Of a stretch of 64,000 bases of DNA, positions 10,288 to 20,957 are shown piece after piece. The notes below the pieces were generated by a model. That model was not told the DNA's origin, ran no database searches, and saw only the letters and a program-made list of their open reading frames with translations. Source of the DNA: Providencia huaxiensis (GTDB lineage Bacteria; Pseudomonadota; Gammaproteobacteria; Enterobacterales; Enterobacteriaceae); assembly GCF_002843235.3 (NCBI RefSeq), contig NZ_CP031123.2, positions 186,001 to 250,000 of the forward strand, in the 5' to 3' direction. The translations under genes were made by a program, and so were the position numbers. Each line of letters begins with the position of its first letter. Position 1 is the first letter of the stretch.

Positions 10288-10381
10288 CATCGCTAATTTA
10301 ACGATGATTCTGATAATTGTTTGTATGCAATCTGTTCTCTTGCCATTGGTAATCAGGATTGATATAACGGCTGCATATTAA

Positions 10382-10421
10382 TTAACTATACTAATAACTG
10401 CTATAGTTAATTATAGTTAAT
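10382..10421 (+). repeat. Inverted and tandem repeat upstream of hupB
   Basis: TTAACTATA (10382-10390) is inverted as TATAGTTAA (10402-10410). TATAGTTAAT then occurs twice in tandem (10402-10411, 10412-10421). The repeats lie 40-80 bp before the hupB start, in the promoter region. Confidence 0.6.
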
Positions 10422-10460
10422 TAAGAGATTTATAGTCCAACTAATATGGGGATGATAAGA

Positions 10461-10736
10461 GTGAATAAAGCTCAACTGATTGATCAAATCGCTTCTGATG
10501 CGAATATTTCTAAAGCTGCAGCAGGTCGTGTTGTTGACGCGTTCGTTGCTACTGTAACGGGTTCTTTGAGTAAAGGGGACGATGTTGCTCTAGTTGGCTT
10601 TGGGACTTTCTCTGTTCGTGAGCGTGCAGCACGTACAGGCCGTAACCCTCAAACGGGTAAAGAAATTAAAATAGCTGCGGCGAAAGTTCCTGCTTTCCGT
10701 CCAGGCAAGGGTCTTAAAGACGCTGTAAATAGCTAA
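10461..10736 (+). CDS. hupB: DNA-binding protein HU-beta
   Basis: Histone-like nucleoid protein that bends DNA and forms HU homo- or heterodimers. The start is taken as the GTG at 10461 (GTG AAT AAA), with GGGG at 10448-10451 nine bases upstream. The ATG at 10446 would add five residues foreign to the family, and E. coli hupB also uses GTG. The resulting 91-residue protein has the HU pattern [26 protein letters not shown] and the DNA-binding arm signature [12 protein letters not shown]. It lies in the conserved lon-hupB-ppiD order. Confidence 0.94.
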   Translation: MNKAQLIDQIASDANISKAAAGRVVDAFVATVTGSLSKGDDVALVGFGTFSVRERAARTGRNPQTGKEIKIAAAKVPAFRPGKGLKDAVNS

Positions 10737-10813
10737 TTAGGTATTTAAGTTTGTCTTTCTCGTATTTTTGCGAAAACTCAAACTGACGGAATGTCTTTAA
10801 TCAGCTAATATAT

Positions 10814-10848
10814 AAGCGCACCATTGAAATGGTGCGCTTTTTTTTCTT
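10814..10848 (+). terminator. Rho-independent terminator of hupB
   Basis: AAGCGCACCATT and AATGGTGCGCTT pair almost without a loop and are followed by a run of Ts. Confidence 0.9.
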
Positions 10849-10911
10849 TCTGAGTTAAGATTAGCGTATTATCAGGAAATTGAATTCAACAAAGCGGAGT
10901 TAAGCCTTTTT

Positions 10912-12783
10912 ATGATGGAAAATTTACGCACAAAGGCGAATAGTCCTTTGCTCAAAATAATACTGGCGCTGATTATCCTTTCATTCGTGTTGGGTGGCGT
11001 TATGATGGGTGGCCTTGGTGGCAACAGTGCAAATAATGCAGCTGAAGTTAACGGGCAGTCAATAAGCCGAGAACAGCTACAGCAGGCTTTTCAACAAGAG
11101 CGCCAATCATTACAAGAGTATCTGGGAGATAAATTTTCAGAAGTCGCTAGTAATGAAGAAAGTATGAATTTACTGCGCCGCCAAGCTCTCGATAACTTGA
11201 TTAACAATGAACTGATTAATCAGTATGCTAATGAACTACAACTTTCAGCAAGTGATCAGCAAATTGAGCAATATATTTTCTCAATGCCTGTTTTCCAGAC
11301 AGATGGCCGGTTTGATAGCGAAAAATATCGTGAGATTTTAAGCCGCAACAACATTAACGCGGATAGCCTCGCAGCTCAAATTCGCCAAGACCTTACACGA
11401 GCTCAGTTAGGAAAAACCTTTACTGGAACGGATTTCGCTTTACCATCAGAAGTTAAAGCATATGCTGAATTATTTATGCAAGAACGTGAAATTCGTACTG
11501 CAATCTTAGATTTAGCAGAAGTTCAAGCGAAGCAAACAGCTTCTGAAGAAGAATTAAAAGCCTACTATGATGCTAACCAAAATAGCTTTATCTCACCTGA
11601 GAAAGTACAAGTAAGCTATGTTGAGATGGATGCTGCATCGATGCCTCCAGCCACAGTGTCTGATGAAGAAGTAAAAGCGTATTATGAGCAAAACCTGAAA
11701 AATTATACTCAGGCAGAGCAAAAACAGTACAGTATGATTCAGGCGGATTCTGAAAAGGATGCGAATGATATCCTGAATGAATTAAAACAAGGCGCGGACT
11801 TTGCAACATTAGCAACTGAAAAATCAACGGATAAATTCAGTGCAGGGCAAAAGGGCCTGATTGGTTGGATGGAAGCTGCATCAACGCCAATCGAAATTGT
11901 AGATGCAAAATTAACAGAAAAAGGGCAACTTTCAGCACCTGTTAAATCACAAAATAGCTATGTTATCTTTCGTTTAGATGATATTAAACCTGAATCTATT
12001 AAACCGTTTGAGCAAGTTGAAGAAAGTATTAAAACTAGCTTACTTCAAGATAAAAACATTAAACAATTCTATGATTTACAGCAAAAAGTCAGTGAAGCGG
12101 CTACGAGTGATATGGAATCATTAGTATCAGTTGAATCTGTATCTGGTTTGAAAGCGGTGACAACGGATTGGTTTGATAGAACAAATCCACCTGCTGCACT
12201 TAATTTCCCTAAAGTGGTCAGTGAAGTGTTTAGCGACCGTTTAGTGGATAAAAATGGTTCTAAAGGGATTAACTCTGACGTGATTAACGTGGAAGGTGAC
12301 CGTGCATTTGTTGTACGTGTAACAGAGTATAAACCTGAAAGTGTTGAACCTTTTGAACAGGTTAAGTCAGAAATTGAAACACTGGTTAAACGTCAAAAAG
12401 CCGATGCAGAGTTGAAAACGACGGGCGATAAACTACTTGCTGAGTTAAAAGCAGGTAAAGGGGCTGAAGCTTTAAATGCTGCTGGTGTTAAACTTTCTGA
12501 AGTTCAGACTGTTTCTCGATTAATGCCACAAACAGCGGTTATCAATGCGACAATGGAAATGTCACAACCTGTTGATGGTAAACCAAGTTATGCACTTGCG
12601 CGTGATGAGTCCGATAACTATGTGGTTATTCAGTTAGATAAAGTCACATTAGGCCAACCAACGGATGAAGAGTTAAAACAACTGACCCGTGAATACCAAG
12701 GTGCAATGAGTTCTGCAGTTAACGAAGCTCTGATGCTTAACTTGCGTGAGAATGCAAAAATTGAAGTGCTGAATATTGAATAA
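10912..12783 (+). CDS. ppiD: PpiD periplasmic folding chaperone
   Basis: Inner-membrane-anchored periplasmic chaperone near the SecYEG translocon, which helps newly exported proteins fold. A short cytoplasmic N terminus (MMENLRTKANSPLLK) precedes one membrane segment at about residues 16-34. A SurA-like N domain follows. A single parvulin domain lies around residues 225-355 (QKGLIGWMEAASTPIEIVDAKL), and then a long C-terminal helical part. The parvulin domain of PpiD is generally regarded as inactive. At 623 residues the length matches E. coli PpiD. It is a single gene between the hupB terminator and its own terminator. Confidence 0.95.
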   Translation: MMENLRTKANSPLLKIILALIILSFVLGGVMMGGLGGNSANNAAEVNGQSISREQLQQAFQQERQSLQEYLGDKFSEVASNEESMNLLRRQALDNLINNELINQYANELQLSASDQQIEQYIFSMPVFQTDGRFDSEKYREILSRNNINADSLAAQIRQDLTRAQLGKTFTGTDFALPSEVKAYAELFMQEREIRTAILDLAEVQAKQTASEEELKAYYDANQNSFISPEKVQVSYVEMDAASMPPATVSDEEVKAYYEQNLKNYTQAEQKQYSMIQADSEKDANDILNELKQGADFATLATEKSTDKFSAGQKGLIGWMEAASTPIEIVDAKLTEKGQLSAPVKSQNSYVIFRLDDIKPESIKPFEQVEESIKTSLLQDKNIKQFYDLQQKVSEAATSDMESLVSVESVSGLKAVTTDWFDRTNPPAALNFPKVVSEVFSDRLVDKNGSKGINSDVINVEGDRAFVVRVTEYKPESVEPFEQVKSEIETLVKRQKADAELKTTGDKLLAELKAGKGAEALNAAGVKLSEVQTVSRLMPQTAVINATMEMSQPVDGKPSYALARDESDNYVVIQLDKVTLGQPTDEELKQLTREYQGAMSSAVNEALMLNLRENAKIEVLNIE

Positions 12784-12825
12784 TTGCGAACAGCTTCGCA
12801 AATAAAATTGTAACTTCATGATTAG

Positions 12826-12857
12826 AAGGCCACCTTTGGGTGGCCTTTCGTATTTTT
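12826..12857 (+). terminator. Rho-independent terminator of ppiD
   Basis: AAGGCCACC and GGTGGCCTT form a 9-bp stem with a TTTG loop; TTCGTATTTTT follows. Confidence 0.8.
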
Positions 12858-12927
12858 AATATTATTGAAAAGTGTTCCGTATTTTTCTATGGCATCGTTG
12901 TATCTCAACATACACAGGAGAACAAAT

Positions 12928-13299
12928 ATGTTATGGAATTCAGTCAATAAATGCAGATTAGGTATTGTTCTGCTCCTTTCTTTATTATGCTCATTCTCTT
13001 TTTTTTCTTTGGCTAAGAAAATTGAGCCAGAAAAAGCCACTGCGGCTGTCATTCAAGAGAAACAAGTAAGTAATAACTCACCATCGACGAGCCATGGCCA
13101 GTCTGACAAAGTCAATATCAACTTAGCGGGTGAAGAAGAACTCGCAGAAAAACTGACGGGTATCGGTAGGCAAAAAGCGAAAGCAATTGTTGAATATAGG
13201 CAAAAATATGGTGCTTTTAATTCCATTGAAAACATTTTAGAGGTTCAGGGGATAGGTCCTGCATTTTTAGAAAAGAATAAAGATAAGTTAACTTTGTAA
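12928..13299 (+). CDS. ybaV: YbaV, ComEA-like helix-hairpin-helix protein
   Basis: Exported 123-residue protein with a ComEA-type DNA-binding module. ComEA relatives bind double-stranded DNA in the periplasm during uptake; the enterobacterial YbaV function is not firmly known. The N terminus is a signal or anchor segment (CRLGIVLLLSLLCSFSFFSLA). After a polar linker come tandem helix-hairpin-helix motifs: VNINLAGEEELAEKLTGIG and IENILEVQGIGPAFLEKNKD. CAGGAG before the ATG at 12928 favours this start over the in-frame ATG at 12865. Its place between ppiD and ybaW is conserved. Confidence 0.88.
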   Translation: MLWNSVNKCRLGIVLLLSLLCSFSFFSLAKKIEPEKATAAVIQEKQVSNNSPSTSHGQSDKVNINLAGEEELAEKLTGIGRQKAKAIVEYRQKYGAFNSIENILEVQGIGPAFLEKNKDKLTL

Positions 13300-13305
13300 C
13301 TAAAA

Positions 13306-13331
13306 TCCCCCATACAAAGTATGGGGGGGAA
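13306..13331 (+). terminator. Hairpin after ybaV
   Basis: TCCCCCATAC and GTATGGGGGG form a strong 10-bp stem with an AAA loop directly after ybaV. No T tract follows, so it may protect or pause the transcript rather than terminate it. Confidence 0.5.
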
Positions 13332-13492
13332 TATAGTATGGGTGAATTATATTAAAGGTTAATAATTAAGCAAAAAACTAAACCTCTTATAAATAATTTG
13401 AGAGCTAAGTCTTATTATTGATAATCATTCAGCATATTTTCCGTACATTTGTTATTTTTATGTTATCGGAAAATAAACTGGTCGGAGTAGTT

Positions 13493-13921
13493 ATGACAAC
13501 ACATATTAAAGTTCATGGTTATCATATAGATGTTTTTCAACATGTTAATAATGCACGATATTTAGAATTTTACGAAGCGGACCGATGGGAATGGATGAAT
13601 AAACGTAATTTCATTAACTGGGCTATAAAAAATAATTTAACAATGGCTGCAGTGAACATTAATGTAAATTATATCCAAGGCGTATTACTTGGTGATGAGC
13701 TGACGGTAGTGACTCGTATGGATAAAATAGGAAGTAAAAGCGCAGTATGTTATCAACAAATTATTCGTAATAAAGCAGGCGTTCAAGAGGTTGTTTCAGA
13801 TGCCTATGTGACGTTTGTTTTTATCGATAATATAGAGAATAAAGCGATTGTTATCGATGAACAGCTGCGTGAGAAGTTAGAGTCATTCAAGGTGGGTTCT
13901 GAAGATTTCATTCAAAATTAG
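13493..13921 (+). CDS. ybaW: YbaW/FadM-type acyl-CoA thioesterase
   Basis: Hot-dog-fold thioesterase of 142 residues; E. coli YbaW (FadM) hydrolyses long-chain acyl-CoAs. The family pattern is clear: TTHIKVHGYHIDVFQHVNNARYLEFYEADRW carries the DxxxHVNNxxY catalytic signature, and NINVNYIQGVLLGDELTV follows. The ATG at 13493 with GGAG upstream is preferred to the longer frame from 13418. It converges with queC, and an imperfect GCCTACC/GGTAGGC repeat at 13921-13961 lies between them. Confidence 0.87.
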   Translation: MTTHIKVHGYHIDVFQHVNNARYLEFYEADRWEWMNKRNFINWAIKNNLTMAAVNINVNYIQGVLLGDELTVVTRMDKIGSKSAVCYQQIIRNKAGVQEVVSDAYVTFVFIDNIENKAIVIDEQLREKLESFKVGSEDFIQN

Positions 13922-13989
13922 CCTACCTAGCTTGAATAGTTATGAATAGGGCATGGTAGGCCACGTGTTTGATTAACTTATTAGTGCTT

Positions 13990-14670
13990 TTATTTTAATG
14001 ATAGCATGATGGTTTCTTTATCATTTAGATATTCAGCTAAGCCCCTGCTTCTTAAATGACAGGCTGCACATTCACCACAACCGTCACCCTGGATGCCATT
14101 ATAACAAGTCAGTGTTTGCTGCCTAATGGTCTCAAGGTGACCATAACTGTCGGCAAGAGCCCATGTTTGGGCTTTATTCAGCCACATTAACGGTGTTTCA
14201 AAGCGAATATTTTTGGCAAGGCCGAGGTCTACAGCATGGTTGAGTGCTTTGACAAACTCATCACGGCAATCGGGATAGCCTGAAAAATCGGTTTCACATA
14301 CACCGGTTATCACCGCTTCTGCTTGGACTTGATAGGCGTATATTGCTGCGAGAGTGAGAAATAAAATATTACGTCCAGGTACGAAAGTGCTAGGCAGGCC
14401 GCTCGACTCGCTTTCTGTGAAATCAGGGACTGGGATGTTATCTCGAGTTAAGCTGCTGATTGCTAATTCATTGAGTAATGTAACATCTAAGACTTTATGC
14501 GCTGTAGCACCTAGAGATACGCTTAACTTTTGTGCGACTTCGATTTCAAAACGGTGGCGCTGGCCATAATCGAAAGTCACACAATGAACTTCATCATAGT
14601 TTTGCAAAGCTTGAATAAGACAGGTTGTTGAGTCTTGGCCTCCGCTGAAAACCACAACTGCGCGTTTCAT
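13990..14670 (-). CDS. queC: QueC 7-cyano-7-deazaguanine synthase
   Basis: ATP-dependent enzyme converting 7-carboxy-7-deazaguanine to preQ0 in queuosine tRNA-modification biosynthesis. The PP-loop SGGQDSTT lies near residues 10-17. Further on are [18 protein letters not shown] and [19 protein letters not shown]. The C-terminal zinc cluster has the pattern C-x7[17 protein letters not shown] seven bases before the ATG at 14668-14670 decides the start, giving 226 residues. The layout ybaW / queC / decR is the enterobacterial one. Confidence 0.95.
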   Translation of the reverse strand: MKRAVVVFSGGQDSTTCLIQALQNYDEVHCVTFDYGQRHRFEIEVAQKLSVSLGATAHKVLDVTLLNELAISSLTRDNIPVPDFTESESSGLPSTFVPGRNILFLTLAAIYAYQVQAEAVITGVCETDFSGYPDCRDEFVKALNHAVDLGLAKNIRFETPLMWLNKAQTWALADSYGHLETIRQQTLTCYNGIQGDGCGECAACHLRSRGLAEYLNDKETIMLSLK

Positions 14671-14946
14671 AGGTACTCCTTGGTGATATATCATTTTAAA
14701 ATGTGATGGGAAGAGAGTGAAGCATGTTAACGGTACTAAGGTGTAATTAATAGTTCTATTTTTACAAAGTGAGTTTGATTGAAGTACTATTCATATGCGA
14801 ATTTGGTTATTCATATAAAAATATTCTATAATCACGACATTTGGTAACATCTTTATTGTTTTTAAATTATTCAATTTTGCATAATATGGTTATGTAGCTA
14901 ATACAATAACGACAAAAGTACTTACACCCAAGTCAAGAGAGCAATC

Positions 14947-15408
14947 ATGCTAGATAAAATAGACAAAAAGCTGCTTTGTTTATTGCAAAATGACAGTAGC
15001 CTATCCCTAAACACCCTTGCTGAAGCTGTTAATTTAACATCTACGCCGTGCTGGAAAAGATTAAAAAGGCTTGAAGATGAGGGCTATATTCGAGGGCGAG
15101 TGACTTTACTCGACGGTGAGAAGCTAGGTTTAGGTTTAACGGTAATTGTGACAATTAAAACACAGCATCATAATAGTGAGTGGTATGAGCAATTTGTTTC
15201 TTTTGTCAGTCAACTTCCTGAAGTTCTGATGTTTTATCGTATGGCTGGGGAGTATGATTACCTTATGCAAGTAGAAGTGCATGACATGAAATCATATGAC
15301 TTATTTTATAAAAAACTCGTCAATGGTGTTCATGGTTTAATCGATGTGACTTCAAGTTTTGCAATGGAAAAAATCAAGTATACGACAGTATTGCCTATTC
15401 CTGATTAA
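14947..15408 (+). CDS. decR: DecR (YbaO) Lrp/AsnC-family regulator
   Basis: Lrp-family transcription factor of 153 residues; E. coli DecR controls cysteine detoxification by desulfidase. The N-terminal winged helix is visible in [19 protein letters not shown] and [17 protein letters not shown]. The C-terminal RAM/AsnC-type sensing domain contains [17 protein letters not shown] and [15 protein letters not shown]. Identity to E. coli YbaO appears high along the whole length. The E. coli target operon next to it (yhaOM elsewhere) is not in this window. AAGAGAGCA precedes the ATG. Confidence 0.9.
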   Translation: MLDKIDKKLLCLLQNDSSLSLNTLAEAVNLTSTPCWKRLKRLEDEGYIRGRVTLLDGEKLGLGLTVIVTIKTQHHNSEWYEQFVSFVSQLPEVLMFYRMAGEYDYLMQVEVHDMKSYDLFYKKLVNGVHGLIDVTSSFAMEKIKYTTVLPIPD

Positions 15409-15483
15409 CTCCGTAATAACGTAGATGATTACGGCTTCTCATTTTTAGGCATCATTAAATCAATATATTCAAGGCAGTATTAC

Positions 15484-17229
15484 GTGCGATTATTTTCACA
15501 ACTAGGTTGGTATTTTTTGAGTGAGTGGCGGCGCTATCTCGGTGCTGTTTGCTTTCTCATTATTATTGCTATCTTACAATTAGTCCCTCCACGCATCGTT
15601 GGTGTGGTTGTTGATGGAATAAGTAAAGGGGCAATGCCAACAAAGCAGTTGATTACTTATGTTTCAGTCATGCTGTTGATTGCACTGGTTGTGTATGGTT
15701 TGCGGTATGTTTGGCGTTTATGGTTATTTGGTGCTTCTTATAAGTTAGCCGTTCAGCTACGACAAAAATTTTATCGGCAATTAAGTCTGCAAAATCAAGA
15801 GTTTTACCTTAAGTACCGAACAGGGGATTTAATTGCACGCACGACGAATGATGTTGACCGAGTTGTGTTTGCAGCTGGTGAAGGTGTTTTAACATTAGTT
15901 GACTCATTGGTGATGGGGTGTGCGGTGCTCATCATGATGAGTGTTGAAATTAGTTGGCAACTGACTTTACTAGCACTTATTCCAATGCCAATTATGGCAC
16001 TAGTCATTAAGCGTTATGGTGACCAGCTTCATCAGCGTTTTAAGCATGCTCAAGGGGCATTTTCGTCTTTAAATAATCATGCGCAAGAAAGTTTAACAAG
16101 TATCCGTATGATTAAAGCTTTTGGCCTTGAAGATCATCAATCGAATCAATTTGAACAGGTAGCCACTGAGGCTGGACGTCGCAATATGCATGTTGCTAAA
16201 GTTGATGCGCGTTTTGATCCCACCATTTTTATGGCGATTGGTATGGCCAATTTACTCGCTATTGCAGGTGGCAGCTGGATGGTGTTAAACGACACATTGA
16301 CGTTAGGTGAATTAACGAGCTTTGTGATGTATTTAGGATTAATGATTTGGCCAATGCTAGCGCTCGCATGGATGTTTAATATCGTTGAACGAGGTAGTGC
16401 AGCTTATAGTCGTATTCTAAGTTTACTCAATGAACCGTTAGTTATTCAGGATGGCTCGCATTCATTACAGCCTGAAAAGGGAAACTTGAATGTGAATATC
16501 ATCAATTTTAGTTATCCAGAAACCACACGAATAGCATTACATGATATTCGGTTTGACCTAAAACCTGGGCAATTTTTGGGGATCTGTGGGCCAACAGGGG
16601 CTGGGAAATCAACATTGTTGACGTTATTGCAGCGCCAATTTGATGTTACGGAAGGGGAAATCCTCTATCAAGGTTTACCACTATCTGAGGTCCGTTTAAA
16701 TGAATGGCGTGCTCGGTTATCTATCGTAAATCAATCTCCATTTTTATTTTCAGATACAGTTGCAGGCAATATCGCACTTGGGCGACCTAATGCCACTCAG
16801 GAAGAAATTGAGCAGGCAGCGCGTGTCGCTTGTGTACATGATGATATTTTACGTTTACCGGAAGGCTATTCTACTCAGGTTGGTGAACGTGGAGTTATGT
16901 TGTCTGGTGGGCAGAAACAACGAATTTCTATTGCAAGGGCAATCTTACAAAATGCAGAAATTTTGGTGTTAGATGATGCACTTTCTGCCGTTGACGGGCA
17001 GACCGAGTTTACGATTTTACAAAACTTAAGTCATTGGCGGCAGGGTAGAACCATGATAATCAGCGCTCATCGTCTATCTGCATTGGTAGAAGCAGACAAT
17101 ATTATTGTGCTATCTCAAGGTGCGATTATTAGCCGAGGTAGGCATGAAGCGCTTATTGCACAGTCGGGTTGGTATAAAGATATGTATCAGTACCAACAGA
17201 TTGAAGCGGCGTTGGATGGTGAGCTATGA
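15484..17229 (+). CDS. mdlA: MdlA, ABC transporter half-exporter
   Basis: Multidrug-resistance-like ABC half transporter expected to pair with MdlB; its substrate is not established. The N-terminal six-helix membrane domain occupies about residues 15-310. The nucleotide-binding domain has Walker [10 protein letters not shown], signature LSGGQKQR, Walker [13 protein letters not shown] and switch His in ISAHRL. The start codon is GTG at 15484; no ATG fits the family N terminus [20 protein letters not shown]. It has 581 residues. The stop overlaps the mdlB start (ATGA), showing translational coupling. Confidence 0.94.
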   Translation: MRLFSQLGWYFLSEWRRYLGAVCFLIIIAILQLVPPRIVGVVVDGISKGAMPTKQLITYVSVMLLIALVVYGLRYVWRLWLFGASYKLAVQLRQKFYRQLSLQNQEFYLKYRTGDLIARTTNDVDRVVFAAGEGVLTLVDSLVMGCAVLIMMSVEISWQLTLLALIPMPIMALVIKRYGDQLHQRFKHAQGAFSSLNNHAQESLTSIRMIKAFGLEDHQSNQFEQVATEAGRRNMHVAKVDARFDPTIFMAIGMANLLAIAGGSWMVLNDTLTLGELTSFVMYLGLMIWPMLALAWMFNIVERGSAAYSRILSLLNEPLVIQDGSHSLQPEKGNLNVNIINFSYPETTRIALHDIRFDLKPGQFLGICGPTGAGKSTLLTLLQRQFDVTEGEILYQGLPLSEVRLNEWRARLSIVNQSPFLFSDTVAGNIALGRPNATQEEIEQAARVACVHDDILRLPEGYSTQVGERGVMLSGGQKQRISIARAILQNAEILVLDDALSAVDGQTEFTILQNLSHWRQGRTMIISAHRLSALVEADNIIVLSQGAIISRGRHEALIAQSGWYKDMYQYQQIEAALDGEL

Positions 17230-19010
17230 GCCAAAAGAAACCACTATGGCCAGCACTTAAGCGTTTACTTTCTTACGGAAAAGCACACCGAGGCACCATG
17301 GGGATTGCTATTGCAATGCTATGGTTAGCCGCTATTGCGGAGGTCAGCGGGCCTCTGCTGATCAGTTATTTTATTGATAACATGATTGCGAAAAAGCAAA
17401 TCATCATGCCACTGGCTTTATATATGGCCGTTGGTTTTATATTGCTTCAAGTTATTGCTGCATTATTACATTACTATCAAATTATTTTATTTAATAAAGC
17501 TTCTGTGGGAGTCGTGCAAACATTACGAACAGATGTGATGAATGCCGCCCTTAGGCAGCCTTTGAGTGCCTTTGATAAACAACCTGTTGGCCAATTGATT
17601 TCACGAGTTACAAATGATACTGAAGTGATTAAAGATCTATTTGTGATGGTTGTGCCGACGGTGTTTCGGAGTTTAGCCCTGATTTGTGCCATGTTAGTTG
17701 CTATGTTTTCATTGGAATGGCGTATGGCATCAATTGCAGTGATGATTTTTCCTGCTGTATTTGTGGTGATGCTTGTTTATCAGCGCTTAAGTACACCGAT
17801 TGTACGTCGTGTCAGATCTTATCTTGCGGATATTAACAACGGTTTTAACGAAGTCATTAGTGGAATGACGGTTATTCAGCAATTTATCCAACAGGCTAGG
17901 TTTGGCGAAAAAATGCAAAGTATTAGTCAAGACCATTATTTTGCAAGAATGAAAGCATTAAAACTTGATGGCTTACTATTAAGGCCATTACTAAGTTTAC
18001 TTTCAGCTTCAGTATTGTGTGGCTTGCTATTGCTATTTGGGTTTGAAGGAACGACTACCATTGGTGTTGGTGTCTTATATGCATTTATTAACTATTTAGG
18101 TCGTTTGAATGAACCGCTTATCGAATTAACTTCTCAGCAATCGATGCTTCAGCAAGCGGTTGTTTCAGGTGAGCGTGTTTTTGAACTCATGGATAGCCCG
18201 CAACAAGACTATGGGGAAAGTATTGAGCCATTACAAGGTGGCTCAATCTCAATTAACCATTTATCTTTTGCTTACCGAGATAACAAAATGGTACTTAAAG
18301 ATATTAATTTACACGTACCTGATAATAATTTTGTTGCATTGGTCGGTCATACTGGGAGCGGTAAAAGTACCATTGCAAATTTAATTATGGGGTATTACCC
18401 ATGGCAGGAAGGGGATATTTTATTAGATGGACGTGACTTGAGTTCACTATCTCACCAAGTTTTACGTCATGGTATTGCGATGGTGCAACAAGACCCTGTT
18501 GTCCTTGCGGCTTCTTTTTTTGATAACGTCGCACTAGGGCGTGAGATTAGCCAAGATAAAGTTTGGGAAGTTATTGAAACTGTTCAGCTTGCTGAGTTAG
18601 TTCGTGGGTTACCTGATGGGCTAGATACCGTACTTGGTGAACAAGGAAACACCTTGTCTGTTGGGCAAAGACAATTACTAGCGATGGCTCGAGTACTTGT
18701 GGTCACACCTAAAATTTTAATTTTGGATGAAGCAACGGCGAATATTGACTCAGGGACTGAGCAAGCGATACAAAAAGCATTACGAATGATCCGTCAACAT
18801 ACTACGCTCGTCGTGATAGCTCATCGTTTATCGACAATCGTCGATGCTGATCAAGTCGTTGTGTTACATCGTGGTGCAATTGTTGAGCAAGGTAAACATT
18901 TGCAGCTTTTACAGCAAAAAGGACGTTATTATCAAATGTACCAGTTGCAACAAGTTGGGGAATCATTGAATGCCCGTTGTGATGCTGAAATTGAGAGTAT
19001 AACTAGTTAA
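17226..19010 (+). CDS. mdlB: MdlB, ABC transporter half-exporter
   Basis: Partner half transporter of MdlA, 594 residues, with a six-helix membrane domain followed by an ATPase domain. Walker A is GHTGSGKST, Walker B is [12 protein letters not shown] and the switch His lies in IAHRLSTIV. The ABC signature reads LSVGQRQ rather than LSGGQ, as I recall also for E. coli MdlB, so this looks ancestral and not a defect. The ATG overlaps the mdlA stop by four bases. A terminator follows at 19041-19066. Confidence 0.94.
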   Translation: MSQKKPLWPALKRLLSYGKAHRGTMGIAIAMLWLAAIAEVSGPLLISYFIDNMIAKKQIIMPLALYMAVGFILLQVIAALLHYYQIILFNKASVGVVQTLRTDVMNAALRQPLSAFDKQPVGQLISRVTNDTEVIKDLFVMVVPTVFRSLALICAMLVAMFSLEWRMASIAVMIFPAVFVVMLVYQRLSTPIVRRVRSYLADINNGFNEVISGMTVIQQFIQQARFGEKMQSISQDHYFARMKALKLDGLLLRPLLSLLSASVLCGLLLLFGFEGTTTIGVGVLYAFINYLGRLNEPLIELTSQQSMLQQAVVSGERVFELMDSPQQDYGESIEPLQGGSISINHLSFAYRDNKMVLKDINLHVPDNNFVALVGHTGSGKSTIANLIMGYYPWQEGDILLDGRDLSSLSHQVLRHGIAMVQQDPVVLAASFFDNVALGREISQDKVWEVIETVQLAELVRGLPDGLDTVLGEQGNTLSVGQRQLLAMARVLVVTPKILILDEATANIDSGTEQAIQKALRMIRQHTTLVVIAHRLSTIVDADQVVVLHRGAIVEQGKHLQLLQQKGRYYQMYQLQQVGESLNARCDAEIESITS

Positions 19011-19016
19011 TTATTC

Positions 19017-19033
19017 TGCACTCTTATAATGCA
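19017..19033 (+). promoter_or_regulatory. Candidate NtrC enhancer site for glnK
   Basis: TGCAC-N7-ATGCA is a 17-bp element resembling the NtrC consensus. It is centred about 108 bp before the predicted glnK start, a normal enhancer distance. Confidence 0.45.
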
Positions 19034-19040
19034 AGACCTA

Positions 19041-19066
19041 AAGCCACTCATTCGAGTGGTTTTTTA
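19041..19066 (+). terminator. Rho-independent terminator of mdlAB
   Basis: AGCCACTC and GAGTGGTT pair over 8 bp, with one G-U; TTTTTT follows. Confidence 0.75.
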
Positions 19067-19106
19067 TTTTGTTCTTTCCTATTGAATAATATGGATAAAT
19101 ATATTT

Positions 19107-19121
19107 TGGCACACGATTTGC
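19107..19121 (+). promoter_or_regulatory. Sigma-54 promoter of glnK-amtB
   Basis: TGGCAC-N5-TTGC has the -24 GG and -12 GC elements in exact spacing (GG 19108-19109, GC 19120-19121). It sits about 60 bp before glnK, as expected of NtrC-controlled nitrogen-limitation promoters. Confidence 0.85.
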
Positions 19122-19167
19122 TATAACGTTAGTGCTGTTCAAGATATTGAGCGGCTTATTCACCTGA

Positions 19168-19521
<354 letters not shown>

Positions 19522-19531
19522 GAGAGCAATT

Positions 19532-20818
19532 ATGCGCAAAGGGTTCCAATACTTATGTCTATTGATATCAATGGGGAGTTTTCCAATAACGGTGCTTGCA
19601 GCAGAGGAAACCCTAGATAAAGCGGATAACGCATTTATGATGATAGCGACTGCTTTAGTTATTTTCATGATACTTCCAGGTATCGCATTATTCTATGGTG
19701 GGCTACTAAGAAGCAAAAATGTTCTTTCTTTAATGGCTCAAACCGCGGTTATTTTCGCTTTAGTGTCTGTTATTTGGATTGTTTATGGGTACAGCTTAGC
19801 TTTTAGTGAGGGAAATGATTTTATCGGTGGTTTTAGTCAGATTATGTTAAAAAATATCACTGTTGAAAGCTTATCTGGACCGATCCCTCAATTTATTCAC
19901 GTTGTTTTTCAAGGGGCATTTGCATGCTTAACGGTCGCATTGGTGGTTGGTGCACTAGGGGAGCGGATTAAATTTTCTGCAATTTTAATTTTTACGATTA
20001 TTTGGACGACATTTGCTTATTTACCAATGGCACACATGGTATGGGGCGGCGGTATTTTATCGCAAGATGGCGCACTAGATTTTGCTGGGGGTACGGTTGT
20101 TCATATTAATGCGGCTGTTGCCGGTTTAGTTGGTGCTTACTTACTTGGGCATCGTACTGGGTTAGGAAAAGAGGCTATTAAACCACATAACTTACCTATG
20201 GTGTTTATGGGAACATCCATACTATTCATTGGCTGGTTTGGTTTCAATGCAGGTTCGGCCGGAAGTGCTAATAGTATCGCTGCATTAGCGTTTGTGAACA
20301 CTATCGCAGCTGCGGCTGGTGCTATTTTATCATGGACTTTAGCTGAGTGGCTTTTCAGGGAAAAACCTTCATTATTAGGTGCTTGCTCTGGTTGCTTAGC
20401 TGGGTTAGTTGGGGTTACGCCAGCGGCAGGAACGGTTGGGGTCGGTGGGGCATTAATTATAGGGGTATTGTCTGGGCTGGCGGGTTTATGGGGTGTTGTG
20501 ATTTTAAAGCGTCGATTAAAAGTTGATGATGTTTGCGATGTTTTTGGTGTTCATGGTGTCTGCGGGATTTTAGGTTGTTTACTAACGGGGGTATTTACTT
20601 CAACGGCATTAGGCGGAAGTGGTTTTGCGGAGGGTATTACGATGATGAAACAAGTCGGAATTCAAGCCGTCAGCATACTAGTTTGTGTTGTTTGGACCGC
20701 AATCGTTGCTTATATTGCATTTAAAGTGGCAGCGAAAACTTCAGGTTTACGCATTAATGTTGAAAAAGAAAGGGAAGGTTTAGATATTACTTCTCATGGT
20801 GAAAGTGCCTACAATTAA
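19532..20818 (+). CDS. amtB: AmtB ammonium transporter
   Basis: Trimeric inner membrane ammonium channel, 428 residues, the same length as E. coli AmtB. A cleavable signal peptide (MRKGFQYLCLLISMGSFPITVLA) precedes 11 helices. The pore is marked by ALFYGGLLRSKN, the gating Phe region FQGAFACLTVALV, and twin His residues in VHINAAVAG and FGVHGVCG. GGAGAG before the ATG at 19532 decides the start. It is co-transcribed with glnK, whose unmodified trimer plugs AmtB. It ends at a bidirectional hairpin shared with tesB. Confidence 0.96.
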   Translation: MRKGFQYLCLLISMGSFPITVLAAEETLDKADNAFMMIATALVIFMILPGIALFYGGLLRSKNVLSLMAQTAVIFALVSVIWIVYGYSLAFSEGNDFIGGFSQIMLKNITVESLSGPIPQFIHVVFQGAFACLTVALVVGALGERIKFSAILIFTIIWTTFAYLPMAHMVWGGGILSQDGALDFAGGTVVHINAAVAGLVGAYLLGHRTGLGKEAIKPHNLPMVFMGTSILFIGWFGFNAGSAGSANSIAALAFVNTIAAAAGAILSWTLAEWLFREKPSLLGACSGCLAGLVGVTPAAGTVGVGGALIIGVLSGLAGLWGVVILKRRLKVDDVCDVFGVHGVCGILGCLLTGVFTSTALGGSGFAEGITMMKQVGIQAVSILVCVVWTAIVAYIAFKVAAKTSGLRINVEKEREGLDITSHGESAYN

Positions 20819-20868
20819 TCTTAATGTAATGATAATTACAGGATAATACTGTGCTTTGTGTAAATTGA

Positions 20869-20905
20869 TAATGGCAGCTTATTGCTGGCTGCCATTACCT
20901 TTTTA
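20869..20905. terminator. Bidirectional terminator between amtB and tesB
   Basis: TAATGGCAGC (20869-20878) and GCTGCCATTA (20888-20897) form a perfect 10-bp stem; CCTTTTT follows on the plus strand. The genes converge here. Confidence 0.75.
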
Positions 20906-20957
20906 AACCGACTCATCTACCTTTCTAAGTAAGTAATCACTTACTCGAAACTCCGCT

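Noticed and set aside
13411..13430. Fur-like GATAATCATT upstream of ybaW
   Set aside because: Only the central ten bases match; the flanks do not, and the gene has no iron role.
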